Positions 43,802-52,902 are shown, counted from the first letter of the stretch. The stretch: DNA of 64,000 bases from Brachybacterium sp. FME24 (GCF_014897705.1 NZ_JABUXV010000021.1:1-64000); one strand, 5' to 3'. Numbers and translations: made by a program. Notes: generated from the letters alone by a model not told the origin.

Positions 43802-45027
43802 GACGAGGTACCGGCTGTGACGGCCTCGGCGCGGGCGCGCTCGACGTCCTGTGCGGAGTCCAGGGCGCTGGTGGTGGGGCGGCACATCCGACCCACGCAG
43901 CAGTTCACCCCGCACACATCGGGGGTGCCGCCGAAGTCGGTGACCACACGGCGCGGGAAGTCCGCGTCCAGCCGCTCCTGGATCAGGTCGGCCAGCGCCG
44001 CGATGAACCGGGGATTCTCACCGGAGGTCGCCACGCGACGGAAAGCCAGGCCGTGCTCCTGTGCGGTCTCCTTCGCCTCGGTGTCCAGGTCCCAGACCAC
44101 CTCGACGTGATCGGTGACGAACCCGATCGGGACCACGACCACTGCGTCGGCCGTCTGGTCGGCGGCGAGCTGGGCGATCACGTCGTTGACATCGGGCTCG
44201 AGCCACGGGGTGTGCGGGGCGCCGGAGCGGGACTGGTACACCAACTGCCAGTCCGGCAGCTCCGGGGAGTCGTCGTGCAGCTGGTCCATGACCCAGCGGC
44301 ACGCGGCCAGGTGCTGCTCGACGTACCAGCCGCCGGAGCCCTCCACCCGGGTCTCCTCGGGGCCGGAGGCCGCGGCCATGGCCGTGGGCACCGAGTGGGT
44401 CGAGAACAGCACGGCGACGCGCTCGGCGTCATGGCCCTGCACTGCGAGGCTCGCGAGTGCGCGGCCCAGGGAATCGACCACCGGCTCCAGGAAGCCCGGA
44501 TGGTTGAAGTACACGCGCACCTTGTCGATGCTGACCTCGCCCGCCAGGGCGGTCTCCTCGAGCACCATCCCGAAGTCCTCGCGGTACTGCCGGCACGAAG
44601 AGTAGGAGGAGTAGGCACTGGTCACCAGGCCCAGAGCATGACGATGGCCGTCGGCGTGCAGAGCCCGCACCGCGTCGGCGTTGTAGGGCGCCCAGTTGCG
44701 GTTGCCGAAGTAGACGGGCAGGTCGATCTCACGGCGGGCGAGCTCCTGCTCGAGCGCGGCGATCATCGCCTCGTTCTGCGCGGTGATGGGGCTGCGACCG
44801 CCGAGGGCGCGGTAGTGGCCCGCCACCTCCTCCAAGCGCTCGTCCGGGATCCCGCGGCCACGGGTCACGTTGCGCAGGAAGGGGATCACGTCCTCCTGCC
44901 CGTCGGGCCCGCCGAAGGACGAGAACAGGATCGCGTCGAACGGCGTGGCCTCGCCGCGACGGGTGTGGGTGGGGGACGCGGGATCGACGGCGCGGGGGCG
45001 CTGCATCATCGGTGCGGTGTCAGTCAC
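43798..45027 (-). CDS. hemH: Coproporphyrin ferrochelatase (CpfC/HemH)
   Basis: A 409-residue ferrochelatase that inserts iron into coproporphyrin III in the coproporphyrin-dependent route used by actinobacteria and Firmicutes. Markers are FDAILFSSFGGPDG, VYFGNRNWAPY, GLVTSAYSSYSSCRQY, VLFSTHSVP (catalytic His), YQSRSGAPHTPWLEPDV and VVPIGFVTDHVEVVWDLD. Near the end CGVNCCVGRMC provides the cysteines that bind a 2Fe-2S cluster in actinobacterial enzymes. GTG 45027 has AAGGAA upstream. It lies 29 bp after chdC and overlaps hemC. Confidence 0.96.
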   Translation of the reverse strand: MTDTAPMMQRPRAVDPASPTHTRRGEATPFDAILFSSFGGPDGQEDVIPFLRNVTRGRGIPDERLEEVAGHYRALGGRSPITAQNEAMIAALEQELARREIDLPVYFGNRNWAPYNADAVRALHADGHRHALGLVTSAYSSYSSCRQYREDFGMVLEETALAGEVSIDKVRVYFNHPGFLEPVVDSLGRALASLAVQGHDAERVAVLFSTHSVPTAMAAASGPEETRVEGSGGWYVEQHLAACRWVMDQLHDDSPELPDWQLVYQSRSGAPHTPWLEPDVNDVIAQLAADQTADAVVVVPIGFVTDHVEVVWDLDTEAKETAQEHGLAFRRVATSGENPRFIAALADLIQERLDADFPRRVVTDFGGTPDVCGVNCCVGRMCRPTTSALDSAQDVERARAEAVTAGTSS

Positions 45028-45056
45028 GGGTGTTCCTTCAGATGATCGGAGCGGGC

Positions 45057-45794
45057 TCAGGCGAGCAGGGCGGCGACGTCCTCGAGCGACGCGAGGCGGC
45101 GACCGGTGTGGAACGGCAGCTCGTCGCGCACGTGGAGGCGGGCGTCGGAGTAGCGCAGGTGGCGCATCATGTCGACCAGGTCGTGCAGGTCATCCGCTTC
45201 GAAGGACAGCAGCCACTCGTAGTCGCCGAGTGCGAAGGCCGCCACCGTATTGGCGTTGACCTGCGGGAAGTCGCGGCCCAGCAGACCGTGCTCGCGCAAG
45301 AGGCGGTTGCGCTCGTCGTCGGGCAGCAGGTACCAGTCGTAGCTGCGCACGAAGGGGTACACGGTGATCCACTGCTTGCGCTGGGCGCTGGGGACCATGA
45401 AGGACGGGACGTGGCCCTTCGCGAACTCGGCCATGCGGTGCACGCCGACGGAGGCCCATTCACGGTTCAGCCAGGTCCCCGGCAGCGAGTTCTCGAACTC
45501 GCGCAGGGCGGACTGCAGCGCCTCGGGCCTGTCGGCGGACAGCCACAGCATGAGGTCGTCCTCGGCGCGGAAGCCGGAGACGTCGTAGAAGCCCAGGATC
45601 TCGACGCCCTCAGCCTCCATGAGCTGGGTCGCCTCGCCGAGCGCGGTGGTGATCTGCTCGGGGGTGACCTCGCCGTCCTCGGTGAGCCCGGAGAGCCGAC
45701 GGAACACGGTGTAGCTCGTGTAGCGGGTGATCTTCGCGAGCGCTTCGGGATCGGTGGTGTCCGTGGCGGGTCCGGGGTGCTGGGTGTCGGTCAT
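45057..45794 (-). CDS. hemQ: Coproheme decarboxylase (ChdC/HemQ)
   Basis: The 245-residue protein belongs to the chlorite-dismutase-like family. It has YTSYTVFRRLSGL, ILGFYDVSGFRAEDDLMLWL, FMVPSAQRKQWITVYPFVRSYDWYLLPDDERNRLLREHG and ALGDYEWLLSFEADDLHDLVDMMRHLR. The WYLLP-ER-LLREHG segment carries the Tyr used for decarboxylation and the proximal His region. It removes two carboxyl groups from coproheme to give haem b, the last step of this route. ATG 45794 has GGAAGGA upstream; the longer frame overlaps the cgoX gene. Confidence 0.95.
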   Translation of the reverse strand: MTDTQHPGPATDTTDPEALAKITRYTSYTVFRRLSGLTEDGEVTPEQITTALGEATQLMEAEGVEILGFYDVSGFRAEDDLMLWLSADRPEALQSALREFENSLPGTWLNREWASVGVHRMAEFAKGHVPSFMVPSAQRKQWITVYPFVRSYDWYLLPDDERNRLLREHGLLGRDFPQVNANTVAAFALGDYEWLLSFEADDLHDLVDMMRHLRYSDARLHVRDELPFHTGRRLASLEDVAALLA

Positions 45795-45852
45795 GAACGG
45801 GGTCCTTCCGTCGCAGGTGAGGTGCTGGTCGTGCGAGTCGTCATGCAGGTCG

Positions 45853-47271
45853 TCATGCAGGGGACGCGGCATCGGCGCGGACGATCGCGTCGATGCCGGT
45901 GCCGGCCCTCCAGGAGCCGACGAGTTCGAGGGTGCGCGCCGGCGGGAGAGTCTCGAGCAGGCCGCCCAGCGCGTCGAGGGCTGCGCGATGCCCCGGCAGG
46001 GACTGGCGCATGGCGCGGTCCCAGTCGATCACACATGCGTCGAGCAGGTGCTCGCGCCCGACCTCCACGCCGAGGATGCGGGAGGCGTCGGTGAGGGCGA
46101 GATCCACGAGGGAGCCCCGCTCAGGCAGCTCCTCGCCGGGACGCCCGTAGGACAGCCGCACCACGTGAGGGCTCTCGGCCGACGGCAGGGCCTCGCGGGC
46201 CAGGCGCTGCACGTGCTCCCACTTGGCGCTGGCATGCGTGAGCGCCTTCGCGCGGATCCCCGTGGTGCCCGGCGCGACCAGGGCGCCGGTGCCGGAGGCG
46301 AAGGCGTCCAGCGCCGGCGCGTCGAGCACGAGCGCCACCAGGCGCACCGCGGCCGACGGGGCCTGCGGGATGGCGGCCGCGATCTCCGGCACCGCCTCGA
46401 GGAGCAGGCCCCGGGCGGTATCGGGCGGGCAGGCGAGGACCAGGTGGTCTGCCTGGAGCGTCTCGTCGCCGGTGGTGCGGACAGTCCAGCTCGAGTCCGA
46501 GTCCGAGTCCGAGTTCGAGTGTGCGGTGCTCGCGGCTTCGACGCCGGTGCGCAGGACCCCGCCGTCGGCCAGGATCTGCGCGGCCAGCGCTTCGGGCAGG
46601 GCCGCCATGGTGGGCGACAGGCTGTGCACGCGGGTGCCGGCGCTCGCGGTGGAACCGCCGCGCAGGCGCTTCACGGCGGCCGTCAGGGAACCGTGCTCCG
46701 CCAGGCCGGTGGTGAGCTGCGGCGAGGCGGCGGCGAATTCGAGGGTGGCCGGATCCGCAGAGTGCACCCCGCCGACCACCGGGGCCACCAGGCGCTCGAG
46801 CACCTTGGGTCCGAGTCGGTCGCGGACCACCTCCGCGACGGTCGCGCCGGGGCGGGCTCCGTAGCCGGAGGGCAGGAAACGCTCGAGGCTCGCGCGCAGG
46901 GCACCGGGCCAGCCGAGCACGGCGCGCGCGTCGGCCGCGAGCGGACGGGACGGGATACCCAGCAGCGAGGCTCCCGGGGCGCGGTGCGCCCCGGCGTCGG
47001 AGACCACGCGGCTGCCCAGGCCCTCGCGGGGGGACTGGACCCGCCCTGCGAGGCCGAGCTCGGTGACCAGGGCGTCGACCGCGCCGGAGCCGGTCGAATA
47101 CGCCTCGGCGCCGGCGTTCAGCGCGACGTCCGCGACCGTGGTGGCCGCGATCGCGCCGCCGACGCTCCGGCCGGCCTCCAGGAGCACCACCTGGCGCCCA
47201 GCGCGCTGGTGGCGCCGGGCGGCGAGCAGCCCGGCCAGTCCGCCGCCGATCACGAGGGTGCGCTGCGTCAT
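45853..47271 (-). CDS. hemY: Coproporphyrinogen III oxidase, FAD type (CgoX/HemY)
   Basis: The 472-residue flavoprotein opens with the FAD motif LVIGGGLAGLLAARRHQRAG and has an LLEAGRSVGGAIA second strand, GAEAYSTGSGAVDALVTELGL, LVAPVVGGVHSADP, HLVLACPPDTARGLLLEAVP and RSVRLSYGRPG-like VRLSYGRPGEELPERG near the end. It oxidises coproporphyrinogen III to coproporphyrin III with oxygen. Historic names are hemG or hemY. A short Ser/Asp repeat near 255-265 is unusual. ATG 47271 overlaps the hemE stop (ATGA); chdC follows after 58 bp. Confidence 0.94.
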   Translation of the reverse strand: MTQRTLVIGGGLAGLLAARRHQRAGRQVVLLEAGRSVGGAIAATTVADVALNAGAEAYSTGSGAVDALVTELGLAGRVQSPREGLGSRVVSDAGAHRAPGASLLGIPSRPLAADARAVLGWPGALRASLERFLPSGYGARPGATVAEVVRDRLGPKVLERLVAPVVGGVHSADPATLEFAAASPQLTTGLAEHGSLTAAVKRLRGGSTASAGTRVHSLSPTMAALPEALAAQILADGGVLRTGVEAASTAHSNSDSDSDSSWTVRTTGDETLQADHLVLACPPDTARGLLLEAVPEIAAAIPQAPSAAVRLVALVLDAPALDAFASGTGALVAPGTTGIRAKALTHASAKWEHVQRLAREALPSAESPHVVRLSYGRPGEELPERGSLVDLALTDASRILGVEVGREHLLDACVIDWDRAMRQSLPGHRAALDALGGLLETLPPARTLELVGSWRAGTGIDAIVRADAASPA

Positions 47272-48524
47272 GCCCGGTGCGCGTCCTGCTCGTGGAGGAA
47301 GCTCACCAGGTCCGTCAGGACCTGCGGGTCCGTATCCGGCGCGACGCCATGGCCGAGGTTGACCACGTGCCCGCTCGCGCGCGCACCGGCGTCGAGGACG
47401 GCGCGCGCCTCCTCGAAGCGGGCCTGCTCAGAGGTGAACAGCACGGCGGGATCGATGTTGCCCTGCACCGGGGTCCCCGCGGGCAGGATGTCGAGCGCCT
47501 GGTCCAGGCGCAGCCGGTGGTCCACCCCCATCGCGGTCGCGCCGGCCTCCCACATCGGGGTGAGCAGGTGCGCGGCGCCGACACCGAAGTGGATGCGCGG
47601 CACCGGCAGATCCGAGACCCGGGCGAGGGCCGCGGCGGAGTGCGCCTGCACATGGGTGGTGTACATATCGGCGCTCAGCGCCCCCACCCAGGAGTCGAAC
47701 AGCTGGACGGCGGAGGCGCCCGCGAGCACCTGGGCGCGCAGGAAGCGACCGGACAGCTCCGCGACCCAGGCGGCGAGGCGCGCCCACACCTCGGGCTGGG
47801 AGCGCATCAGCGCGCGGGTGCGCAGGTGGTCACGGCTGGGCCCGCCCTCGACCATGTAGCTGGCCACGGTGAAAGGGGCGCCGGCGAATCCGATCAGGGG
47901 AGTGGTGCCGAGCTCCGCGACGGTCAGGCGCACGGCCTCTCGGATCGGCTCGAGGGCCGCCTCGTAGTCGTCGCCGAGCGCGGGCAGGGCGTCGACGTCG
48001 GCCTCCGTGCGGATCGGGTGATCGAAGACGGGGCCCACACCGGGCTGGATCTCGACCCCGAGGCCCGCCTGGCGGGCCGGGACCACGATGTCGGAGAAGA
48101 AGATGCCGGCGTCGACCCGGTGGCGGCGCACGGGCTGCACGGTGATCTCCGCCGCCATGTCGGGGCGCACGCAGGAGTCGAGCATCGTGGTGCCCTCGCG
48201 CAGGGAGCGGTACTCGGGCAGGGAGCGCCCGGCCTGTCGCATGAACCACACGCTGGGGGTGTCTGCTCGGTCACCCCGGAGCTCCCTCAGGACAGAGGCG
48301 CCTGCCACACCGCCCTCGGCCACGGGCCGTCGGGCGGGGTGCTCGGCGGGCAGCGCGGAGAGCTCGGCAGGGGTCTCGGGGCGGATGGAGGACGGGGCCG
48401 GAGTGGGGGTGTCAGGGGTGGTGCCAACGGCCGGGCCTGCGGCGATCCCGGTTTCTGACACGCGTCGCGAACTATCTGACGCGATGTCGGCAAAAGGTGG
48501 CTCTGACGTGCTGTTCTGTGTCAT
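47268..48524 (-). CDS. hemE: Uroporphyrinogen decarboxylase with N-terminal extension
   Basis: The 418-residue enzyme removes the four acetate carboxyls of uroporphyrinogen III to give coproporphyrinogen III. Motifs: VWFMRQAGRSLPEYRSLR (substrate site), GIFFSDIVVP with the catalytic Asp, IGFAGAPFTVASYMVEGG, LFDSWVGALS and VQGNIDPAVLF. Usual length is about 350; the first 75 residues are an unconserved Pro/Ser/Glu-rich leader, so a later start is possible. ATG 48524 is the first Met before the divergent hemA. On the minus strand CACAAT lies 9 bp before it, which would give a leaderless transcript. Confidence 0.94.
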   Translation of the reverse strand: MTQNSTSEPPFADIASDSSRRVSETGIAAGPAVGTTPDTPTPAPSSIRPETPAELSALPAEHPARRPVAEGGVAGASVLRELRGDRADTPSVWFMRQAGRSLPEYRSLREGTTMLDSCVRPDMAAEITVQPVRRHRVDAGIFFSDIVVPARQAGLGVEIQPGVGPVFDHPIRTEADVDALPALGDDYEAALEPIREAVRLTVAELGTTPLIGFAGAPFTVASYMVEGGPSRDHLRTRALMRSQPEVWARLAAWVAELSGRFLRAQVLAGASAVQLFDSWVGALSADMYTTHVQAHSAAALARVSDLPVPRIHFGVGAAHLLTPMWEAGATAMGVDHRLRLDQALDILPAGTPVQGNIDPAVLFTSEQARFEEARAVLDAGARASGHVVNLGHGVAPDTDPQVLTDLVSFLHEQDAHRA

Positions 48525-48581
48525 GACGCACCTATTGTGCACATGCTTCCCGAGAGCGTGGAACACGCCGCCGGGCAGGCC

Positions 48582-48587
48582 TACACT
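48582..48587 (+). promoter_or_regulatory. Putative -10 box for leaderless hemA transcript
   Basis: TACACT lies 7 bp before the hemA ATG at 48595, so transcription would start at or next to the start codon. No Shine-Dalgarno sequence fits before the ATG, which supports a leaderless mRNA. The -35 region is weak (TGGAAC at 17 bp). Confidence 0.5.
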
Positions 48588-48594
48588 GGCGCCC

Positions 48595-50058
48595 ATGCTC
48601 GCTGCCCTCCGCGCCACCCACGAGCACGTCGATCTCGATGTGCTCGACGCCCTCACCCGGGGTGCGGACACCCTCCCCGCGGTCATCGAGGAGCTCCAGA
48701 CGCAGCGCACCGCCGCGACCGGGGCCGCCCCGGTGGTCGCCGGCCAGGTCGTGGTGAGCACCTGCAACCGCTTCGAGGTGTACCTCGACACCGACCGCTT
48801 CCACGAGGGTCTGGATCTCGTGATCGACGCGATCGCCCGCACCAGCGGACTCGAGCGCGAGGCGGTCTCCCTCTGCTTCGACGCGGCGATGGACGCCCCG
48901 GTCCCGCTGCACCTCTACGAGGTCACCTCGGGACTGCGCTCCCTGGTGCTCGGCGAGGCCGAGATCGCCGGGCAGGTGCGCCAGGCCTACGAGACCGCGC
49001 GCCGGGACGGCCGCACCACCTCCATGCTCCATGACCTCTTCCAGCACGGCTTCCGCTGCGCGAAGCAGGTCGCCACCCAGGCACCCGTCGGCGCCGCCGG
49101 GCGCTCCGGCGCGGCCGTCGCGGTGGATCGGGCCGGCATCGAGCTGGGCGGTTTCGAGGGGCGCACCGCCCTCATCGTCGGCACCGGCGCCTACGCCCGA
49201 CTGGGCCTCGCCGACCTCGCCCGCCGCGGCGTCACCGACCTGCGGGTCTTCTCGCCCTCGGGGCGCGCCGCGGGCTTCGCGCAGCGCCACGGTGCCACGA
49301 TCATCGAACCGGACGGCCTGGATGCGGCGCTGGCCGACGCCGATCTGGTGCTGGCCTGCTCCGGTCGCGGCACCTCCCTGTTCCCCGAGCAGTTCCTCGC
49401 GGCGGGTCGCACCGTCGTGCTGGACCTCGCCCTGCACTCCGACCTGCACCCGCTGGTGCGTCACCTCAAGGGCGTCACCGTGCTCGGTCTGACCGATCTG
49501 AGGGTCGGCGTCGACGTGACGGATGATCCGGCGCTGGTCACCGCCCGGGGGATCGTCGCGGAGAACGTCGAGGCCTTCCGGGTGCAGCAGGAGGTGCGGC
49601 GGATCGACCCCGCGATGGCCGCTCTGCGCCGTGAGGTGGCCGACTCCGCCGACGACGAGATCGACCGCCTGCGCCGCGACGTCGCCGGGGAGACCGCCGA
49701 CGTGCTCGAACGCAGCATCCGCAAGATTCTCGCGAAGGTCATGCACCAGCCGGCCGAACGCGCCCGACACCTCGCCGAGACCGGCTTCGCCGACGCGTAC
49801 GTCGAGGCCTTCCACACCATCTTCGGGATCGACATCTCCACTGTTCGCGACGCCGCGGAGGCATCTCCGGGCGAGAACGGCGAGGGGGGCGAGGTCTCCC
49901 CGGCGGGCTGGATGCGCGTGGACCGCACGGTCCCGCCGCGCCTGGACGGCGAGGTCGCCGCGGCGCTGTCCTCTGCGGATCTCGGCCGCGTCGCGCTGCG
50001 CGAGGGGCGCTGCCCCGTGGACGCCGACGCCGGGTCGAGCGCCCCGCTGGACGCCTGA
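48595..50058 (+). CDS. hemA: Glutamyl-tRNA reductase
   Basis: The 487-residue enzyme reduces glutamyl-tRNA to glutamate-1-semialdehyde with NADPH, first step of the C5 route. It shows STCNRFEVY with nucleophile Cys57, TSGLRSLVLGEAEIAGQVR, LFQHGFRCAKQV, the NADP motif LIVGTGAYARLGLADLARRG, and a C-terminal dimerisation helix with EVRRIDPAMAALR. Usual length is about 420-450; the last 60 residues are an unconserved tail. It is divergent from the operon encoding the remaining steps. Position and a leaderless start suggest separate control. Confidence 0.96.
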   Translation: MLAALRATHEHVDLDVLDALTRGADTLPAVIEELQTQRTAATGAAPVVAGQVVVSTCNRFEVYLDTDRFHEGLDLVIDAIARTSGLEREAVSLCFDAAMDAPVPLHLYEVTSGLRSLVLGEAEIAGQVRQAYETARRDGRTTSMLHDLFQHGFRCAKQVATQAPVGAAGRSGAAVAVDRAGIELGGFEGRTALIVGTGAYARLGLADLARRGVTDLRVFSPSGRAAGFAQRHGATIIEPDGLDAALADADLVLACSGRGTSLFPEQFLAAGRTVVLDLALHSDLHPLVRHLKGVTVLGLTDLRVGVDVTDDPALVTARGIVAENVEAFRVQQEVRRIDPAMAALRREVADSADDEIDRLRRDVAGETADVLERSIRKILAKVMHQPAERARHLAETGFADAYVEAFHTIFGIDISTVRDAAEASPGENGEGGEVSPAGWMRVDRTVPPRLDGEVAAALSSADLGRVALREGRCPVDADAGSSAPLDA

Positions 50059-50073
50059 CCCGGACTCTCGAGC

Positions 50074-50475
50074 TCAGCCGCGGCGGCGGAACAGGCCGCG
50101 GCGGGGGACTCGTCGGCGACCGCGGTCACCAGGGCTCGGTGCTGGCTCCGGCGGCTCCGGCGCGGTGATCTCCGCGAGCTCCGCCTGCTCGAGGCGGTGA
50201 CCGTTCTCGTCGACCCAGTCGTCGGTCCAGCCGACGTCGGTCTCGTCGCGCGGCTGGTATGCGGCGCGCGGGCCGATATCGTCCTGCACGTCTGCGAGCT
50301 CGATCTCCAGGGGTGCCTTGACCTCCTCGCCGCGGTGCGGGACGGGGCAGGTCCAGAAGTACGGGCATCCCGGACATCCAGCGGTCTCCTCGTCGGGGGC
50401 CGCTTCGCGCTGCATCTGCACGCCGTCGATCTGCTGCAGCATGCGCAGACGCGACTCGTAGGGATTGATCTCCAT
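50074..50475 (-). CDS. Hypothetical protein with CPGCPYFWTCP motif
   Basis: The 133-residue protein is not recognised. Near residue 34 it has CPGCPYFWTCP, three close Cys plus His at PVPH, which could hold a metal or iron-sulfur centre, although four ligands of one site are not clearly set out. The rest is acidic (EIELADVQDDIG, DETDVGWTDDWVDENG) and ends in a strongly basic RRRVPRRGLFRRRG tail. No signal peptide or membrane helix. TAGTCT lies 9 bp before ATG 50475, so a leaderless transcript is possible. It converges on hemA with a 15-bp gap. Confidence 0.6.
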   Translation of the reverse strand: MEINPYESRLRMLQQIDGVQMQREAAPDEETAGCPGCPYFWTCPVPHRGEEVKAPLEIELADVQDDIGPRAAYQPRDETDVGWTDDWVDENGHRLEQAELAEITAPEPPEPAPSPGDRGRRRVPRRGLFRRRG

Positions 50476-50499
50476 GGCCTGCCCAGACTACTGCCCGCG

Positions 50500-50505
50500 T
50501 AGGAT
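50500..50505 (+). promoter_or_regulatory. Putative -10 box for small TPR-like gene
   Basis: TAGGAT fits the TAnnnT consensus 44 bp before the ATG at 50550. The divergent TAGTCT at 50485-50490 serves the minus-strand gene, so the two promoters are nearly back to back. Confidence 0.35.
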
Positions 50506-50549
50506 CATCCCTGCCCCCGACCACCGACCTGCCCCCGGAGTAGACCGCG

Positions 50550-50828
50550 ATGAGCACCCCGCAGCAGCGCGTCCACGACGCCACCCGACGCCTGCTCGAC
50601 CTGCTCGAGCACGGTGAGTCCCTGACCCCGGAGGCGATCGCGCTGCGCGGCGAGCTCGCCGAGGCCACGGCCGAGGCAGGGCACTTCGAGGATGCGTTCT
50701 ACCAGGTCGACGAGCTGCTGAAGGACGCCCAGCGCGAGTACGGCCCGGACCACGAGAACGTGACGCGGGCGCGCGAGGTCATCGCGGTCGTCGAGCAGAT
50801 CGCCCGACGCTCCGTCGAGGGCGTCTGA
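50550..50828 (+). CDS. Small TPR-like protein
   Basis: The 92-residue protein is all-helical and looks like two or three tetratricopeptide-type helices: VHDATRRLLDLLEHGESLTPEAIALRGELAEATAEAGHFEDAFYQVDELLKDAQREYGPDHENVTRAREVI is arranged as helix pairs, with GPDHENV resembling the loop of Sel1/kinesin-light-chain TPRs. No signal, membrane segment or known domain partner is seen. It stands alone and meets the first acyltransferase gene head-on, ending one base before that gene's stop codon. Its function is unknown. Confidence 0.65.
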   Translation: MSTPQQRVHDATRRLLDLLEHGESLTPEAIALRGELAEATAEAGHFEDAFYQVDELLKDAQREYGPDHENVTRAREVIAVVEQIARRSVEGV

Positions 50829-50829
50829 G

Positions 50830-52902
50830 TCACCATCCGAAACCGGCCTCGGTGAGCTGCCGGTCGGTCTCCTCGCCGGTGGACCGCATGTAGGTCGCGG
50901 TGGCATGGTCCTCGTCGAACATGACGTGGATGTTGCCGATCAGCGGCGGGCACGAGTACCCGGGGCAGATCACCGGGAGCAGGTCCACCGGGTACAGCCC
51001 GCCCGGACCGCGATCGGACAGCTCCGCGAGCACTGCGGCGTCCGGGCGCTCCTGCGGCATCACCGCGGGGTCGAGGGGCTGCGTGCAGTCCTCCGGGGTG
51101 CCGCCCGCCTCCAGACAGGCCACGGGGTCCTGTGCCACGCGCGGCGCATCGCGCAGGGCGATCACCTCGAATCCCTCGTCGAGCAGCTGGGGCACCGTCT
51201 GCTCCGTGACCGGGCTGACCCGTTCGGGCCCCTCGTGCAGGACCATAGTCGTCGAGACGGCGACGGCCTCGGGCTGCAGGGTGCGCAGGTACTCGAGGGC
51301 GGCGTCGTTCTGGGCGTCGCACTCCGGCCCCAGGTACGAGGCGATGCCCGGGGTGAACATGCAGCTGGGGGCGCGCAGGATGATCAGGCGCCAGCCATGC
51401 TCCCGGGCCGCCTCCTCGAGGGCGACCGCGCTCTGCGCCAACCGGGAGTTGCCGACCGCGACGATCACCGGCGCGCCCTCGGGGGCGTCGATCATGCGGC
51501 AGGAATCCGCGACGGCCTTGTCCGCGGGCTCGAACTCGCCCTCGCAGCCCGCTTCGAGGTTCTCCCAGTCCTGGGTGAGGACTGCGGCCGACGGGAGCGG
51601 CGCGGCGTCGCCGTTCGCGTCCGGGTGCGGCACGAAATCGGGATCCAGGACCCGCGCACCGGGATTGTCGGCGACCGCACGGCGCTCGGCCTCGTCGGCC
51701 GCCCGCTCCAGCAGTGCCCTCGCGCCGAGGGTGGGGCCCAGGGCGAGCACCAGCACCGACAGGACGACCAGGCCCGCACGCGGCGCCGAGATGTTCGCCC
51801 ATCGCCAGCGCCGGATCGGGGTGTCCACCCAGCGGGTCAGCAGGTAGGCGAGGACCAGGCTGACCGCGATGATCGAGAGGCCGAGGACGGGGCCGGCCGC
51901 GGAGCGCCCGGTGGCCAGCAGGGTGATCGCCAGGATCGGCCAGTGGATCAGGTACAGCCCGTAGCTGATGTCGCCCAGGAGGGTGAACGGTCTCGAGCTG
52001 AGCAGGCGATCCGCTCCGAGGCGGGAACCACTGGTCCCGGCCAGGAACACCCCGGTCGCGCCCAGCAGCGGGACCGCGGCGATCCATCCCGGGAACATCG
52101 ACCGGCCGTCGATGAGGGCGCCGGTGGAGATCAGCACCGCCAGTCCGGCCCAGCCCAGGGCCACCCGGGTGCGGCGGACCCGTGCGGTGCGCGGGCGCTC
52201 GCCGAGACCGGAGTCCGGGAGCAGGGCCAGCAGGGACCCGGCCGCGAACTCCCAGACCCGGGCGGTGGTGTCGAAGTACGCCGTCTCCTGCTGGGTCGCG
52301 GTCGAGACCACGGACCAGACGAAGGAGACCAGGGCGAGCAGGGCGAAGGTGATCAGCAGGATCCTGCGCGGGGAGATGCGCACACGACGCACGAGCAGCG
52401 CGCACAGGGCGAACAGCAGCGGCCACAGCAGGAACACCTGCCCCTGGATGGACAACGACCAGAAGTGCTGGAGCGGAGAGGTCGCGATGCTCGCGTCGGC
52501 CTCGTAGTCGGCGCCGCGGTGGATCAGCAGCCAGTTCTCGACCTGCAGGATCGAGGCGATGGCGTCGTGGATGGTGGGCATCCAGGTGCTCGCCGGCAGG
52601 AACAGCCGCACGGCGGCCAGGGTCCCGAGGATCACGACTGCAGCGGGGGGCAGCAGGCGCTTGAAGGTGCGCGCCCAGTAGGCGAGCGGGGCGATGGGTC
52701 TGCCCGTCTCCAGGCGCCGCACGAAGCTGCCGGTGAGGAAGAACGCCGAGATGAACAGGAAGACGTCCACGCCGCCGGAGACCCGGTCCATGAACACGTG
52801 ATAGAGCACGACCAGGCCGATGGCGAGGCCGCGCAGGCCGTGCAGCTCGGTGCGGTAGTCGGAGGGCGCTGCGGCGTGCTGGCCGGCGCTCGGCGTCACC
52901 AT
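50830..52902 (-). CDS. AT3-SGNH O-acyltransferase, tandem copy 1
   Basis: A 690-residue fusion of an acyltransferase-3 membrane domain (about 15-375, ten or eleven helices) and an outer SGNH hydrolase-like domain (about 440-690). AT3 markers are LHGLRGLAIGLVVLYHVF with the conserved Arg and His, and HFWSLSIQGQVFLLWPLLF. The SGNH part has VAVGNSRLAQ (nucleophile Ser) and a C-terminal D-x-x-H in FDEDHAT. The family O-acetylates surface glycans or peptidoglycan; the substrate here is unknown. Several Cys in the outer domain may pair. ATG 52902 overlaps the upstream paralogue by 7 bp; GTG 52899 is an alternative. Confidence 0.9.
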   Translation of the reverse strand: MVTPSAGQHAAAPSDYRTELHGLRGLAIGLVVLYHVFMDRVSGGVDVFLFISAFFLTGSFVRRLETGRPIAPLAYWARTFKRLLPPAAVVILGTLAAVRLFLPASTWMPTIHDAIASILQVENWLLIHRGADYEADASIATSPLQHFWSLSIQGQVFLLWPLLFALCALLVRRVRISPRRILLITFALLALVSFVWSVVSTATQQETAYFDTTARVWEFAAGSLLALLPDSGLGERPRTARVRRTRVALGWAGLAVLISTGALIDGRSMFPGWIAAVPLLGATGVFLAGTSGSRLGADRLLSSRPFTLLGDISYGLYLIHWPILAITLLATGRSAAGPVLGLSIIAVSLVLAYLLTRWVDTPIRRWRWANISAPRAGLVVLSVLVLALGPTLGARALLERAADEAERRAVADNPGARVLDPDFVPHPDANGDAAPLPSAAVLTQDWENLEAGCEGEFEPADKAVADSCRMIDAPEGAPVIVAVGNSRLAQSAVALEEAAREHGWRLIILRAPSCMFTPGIASYLGPECDAQNDAALEYLRTLQPEAVAVSTTMVLHEGPERVSPVTEQTVPQLLDEGFEVIALRDAPRVAQDPVACLEAGGTPEDCTQPLDPAVMPQERPDAAVLAELSDRGPGGLYPVDLLPVICPGYSCPPLIGNIHVMFDEDHATATYMRSTGEETDRQLTEAGFGW

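Noticed and set aside
38865-43820. Very long plus-strand open frame (about 1650 codons) across the haem genes
   Set aside because: It lies antisense to four well-recognised haem genes; in GC-rich DNA the antisense frames stay open. The translation is Arg/Gly/Ala-rich and has no domain.
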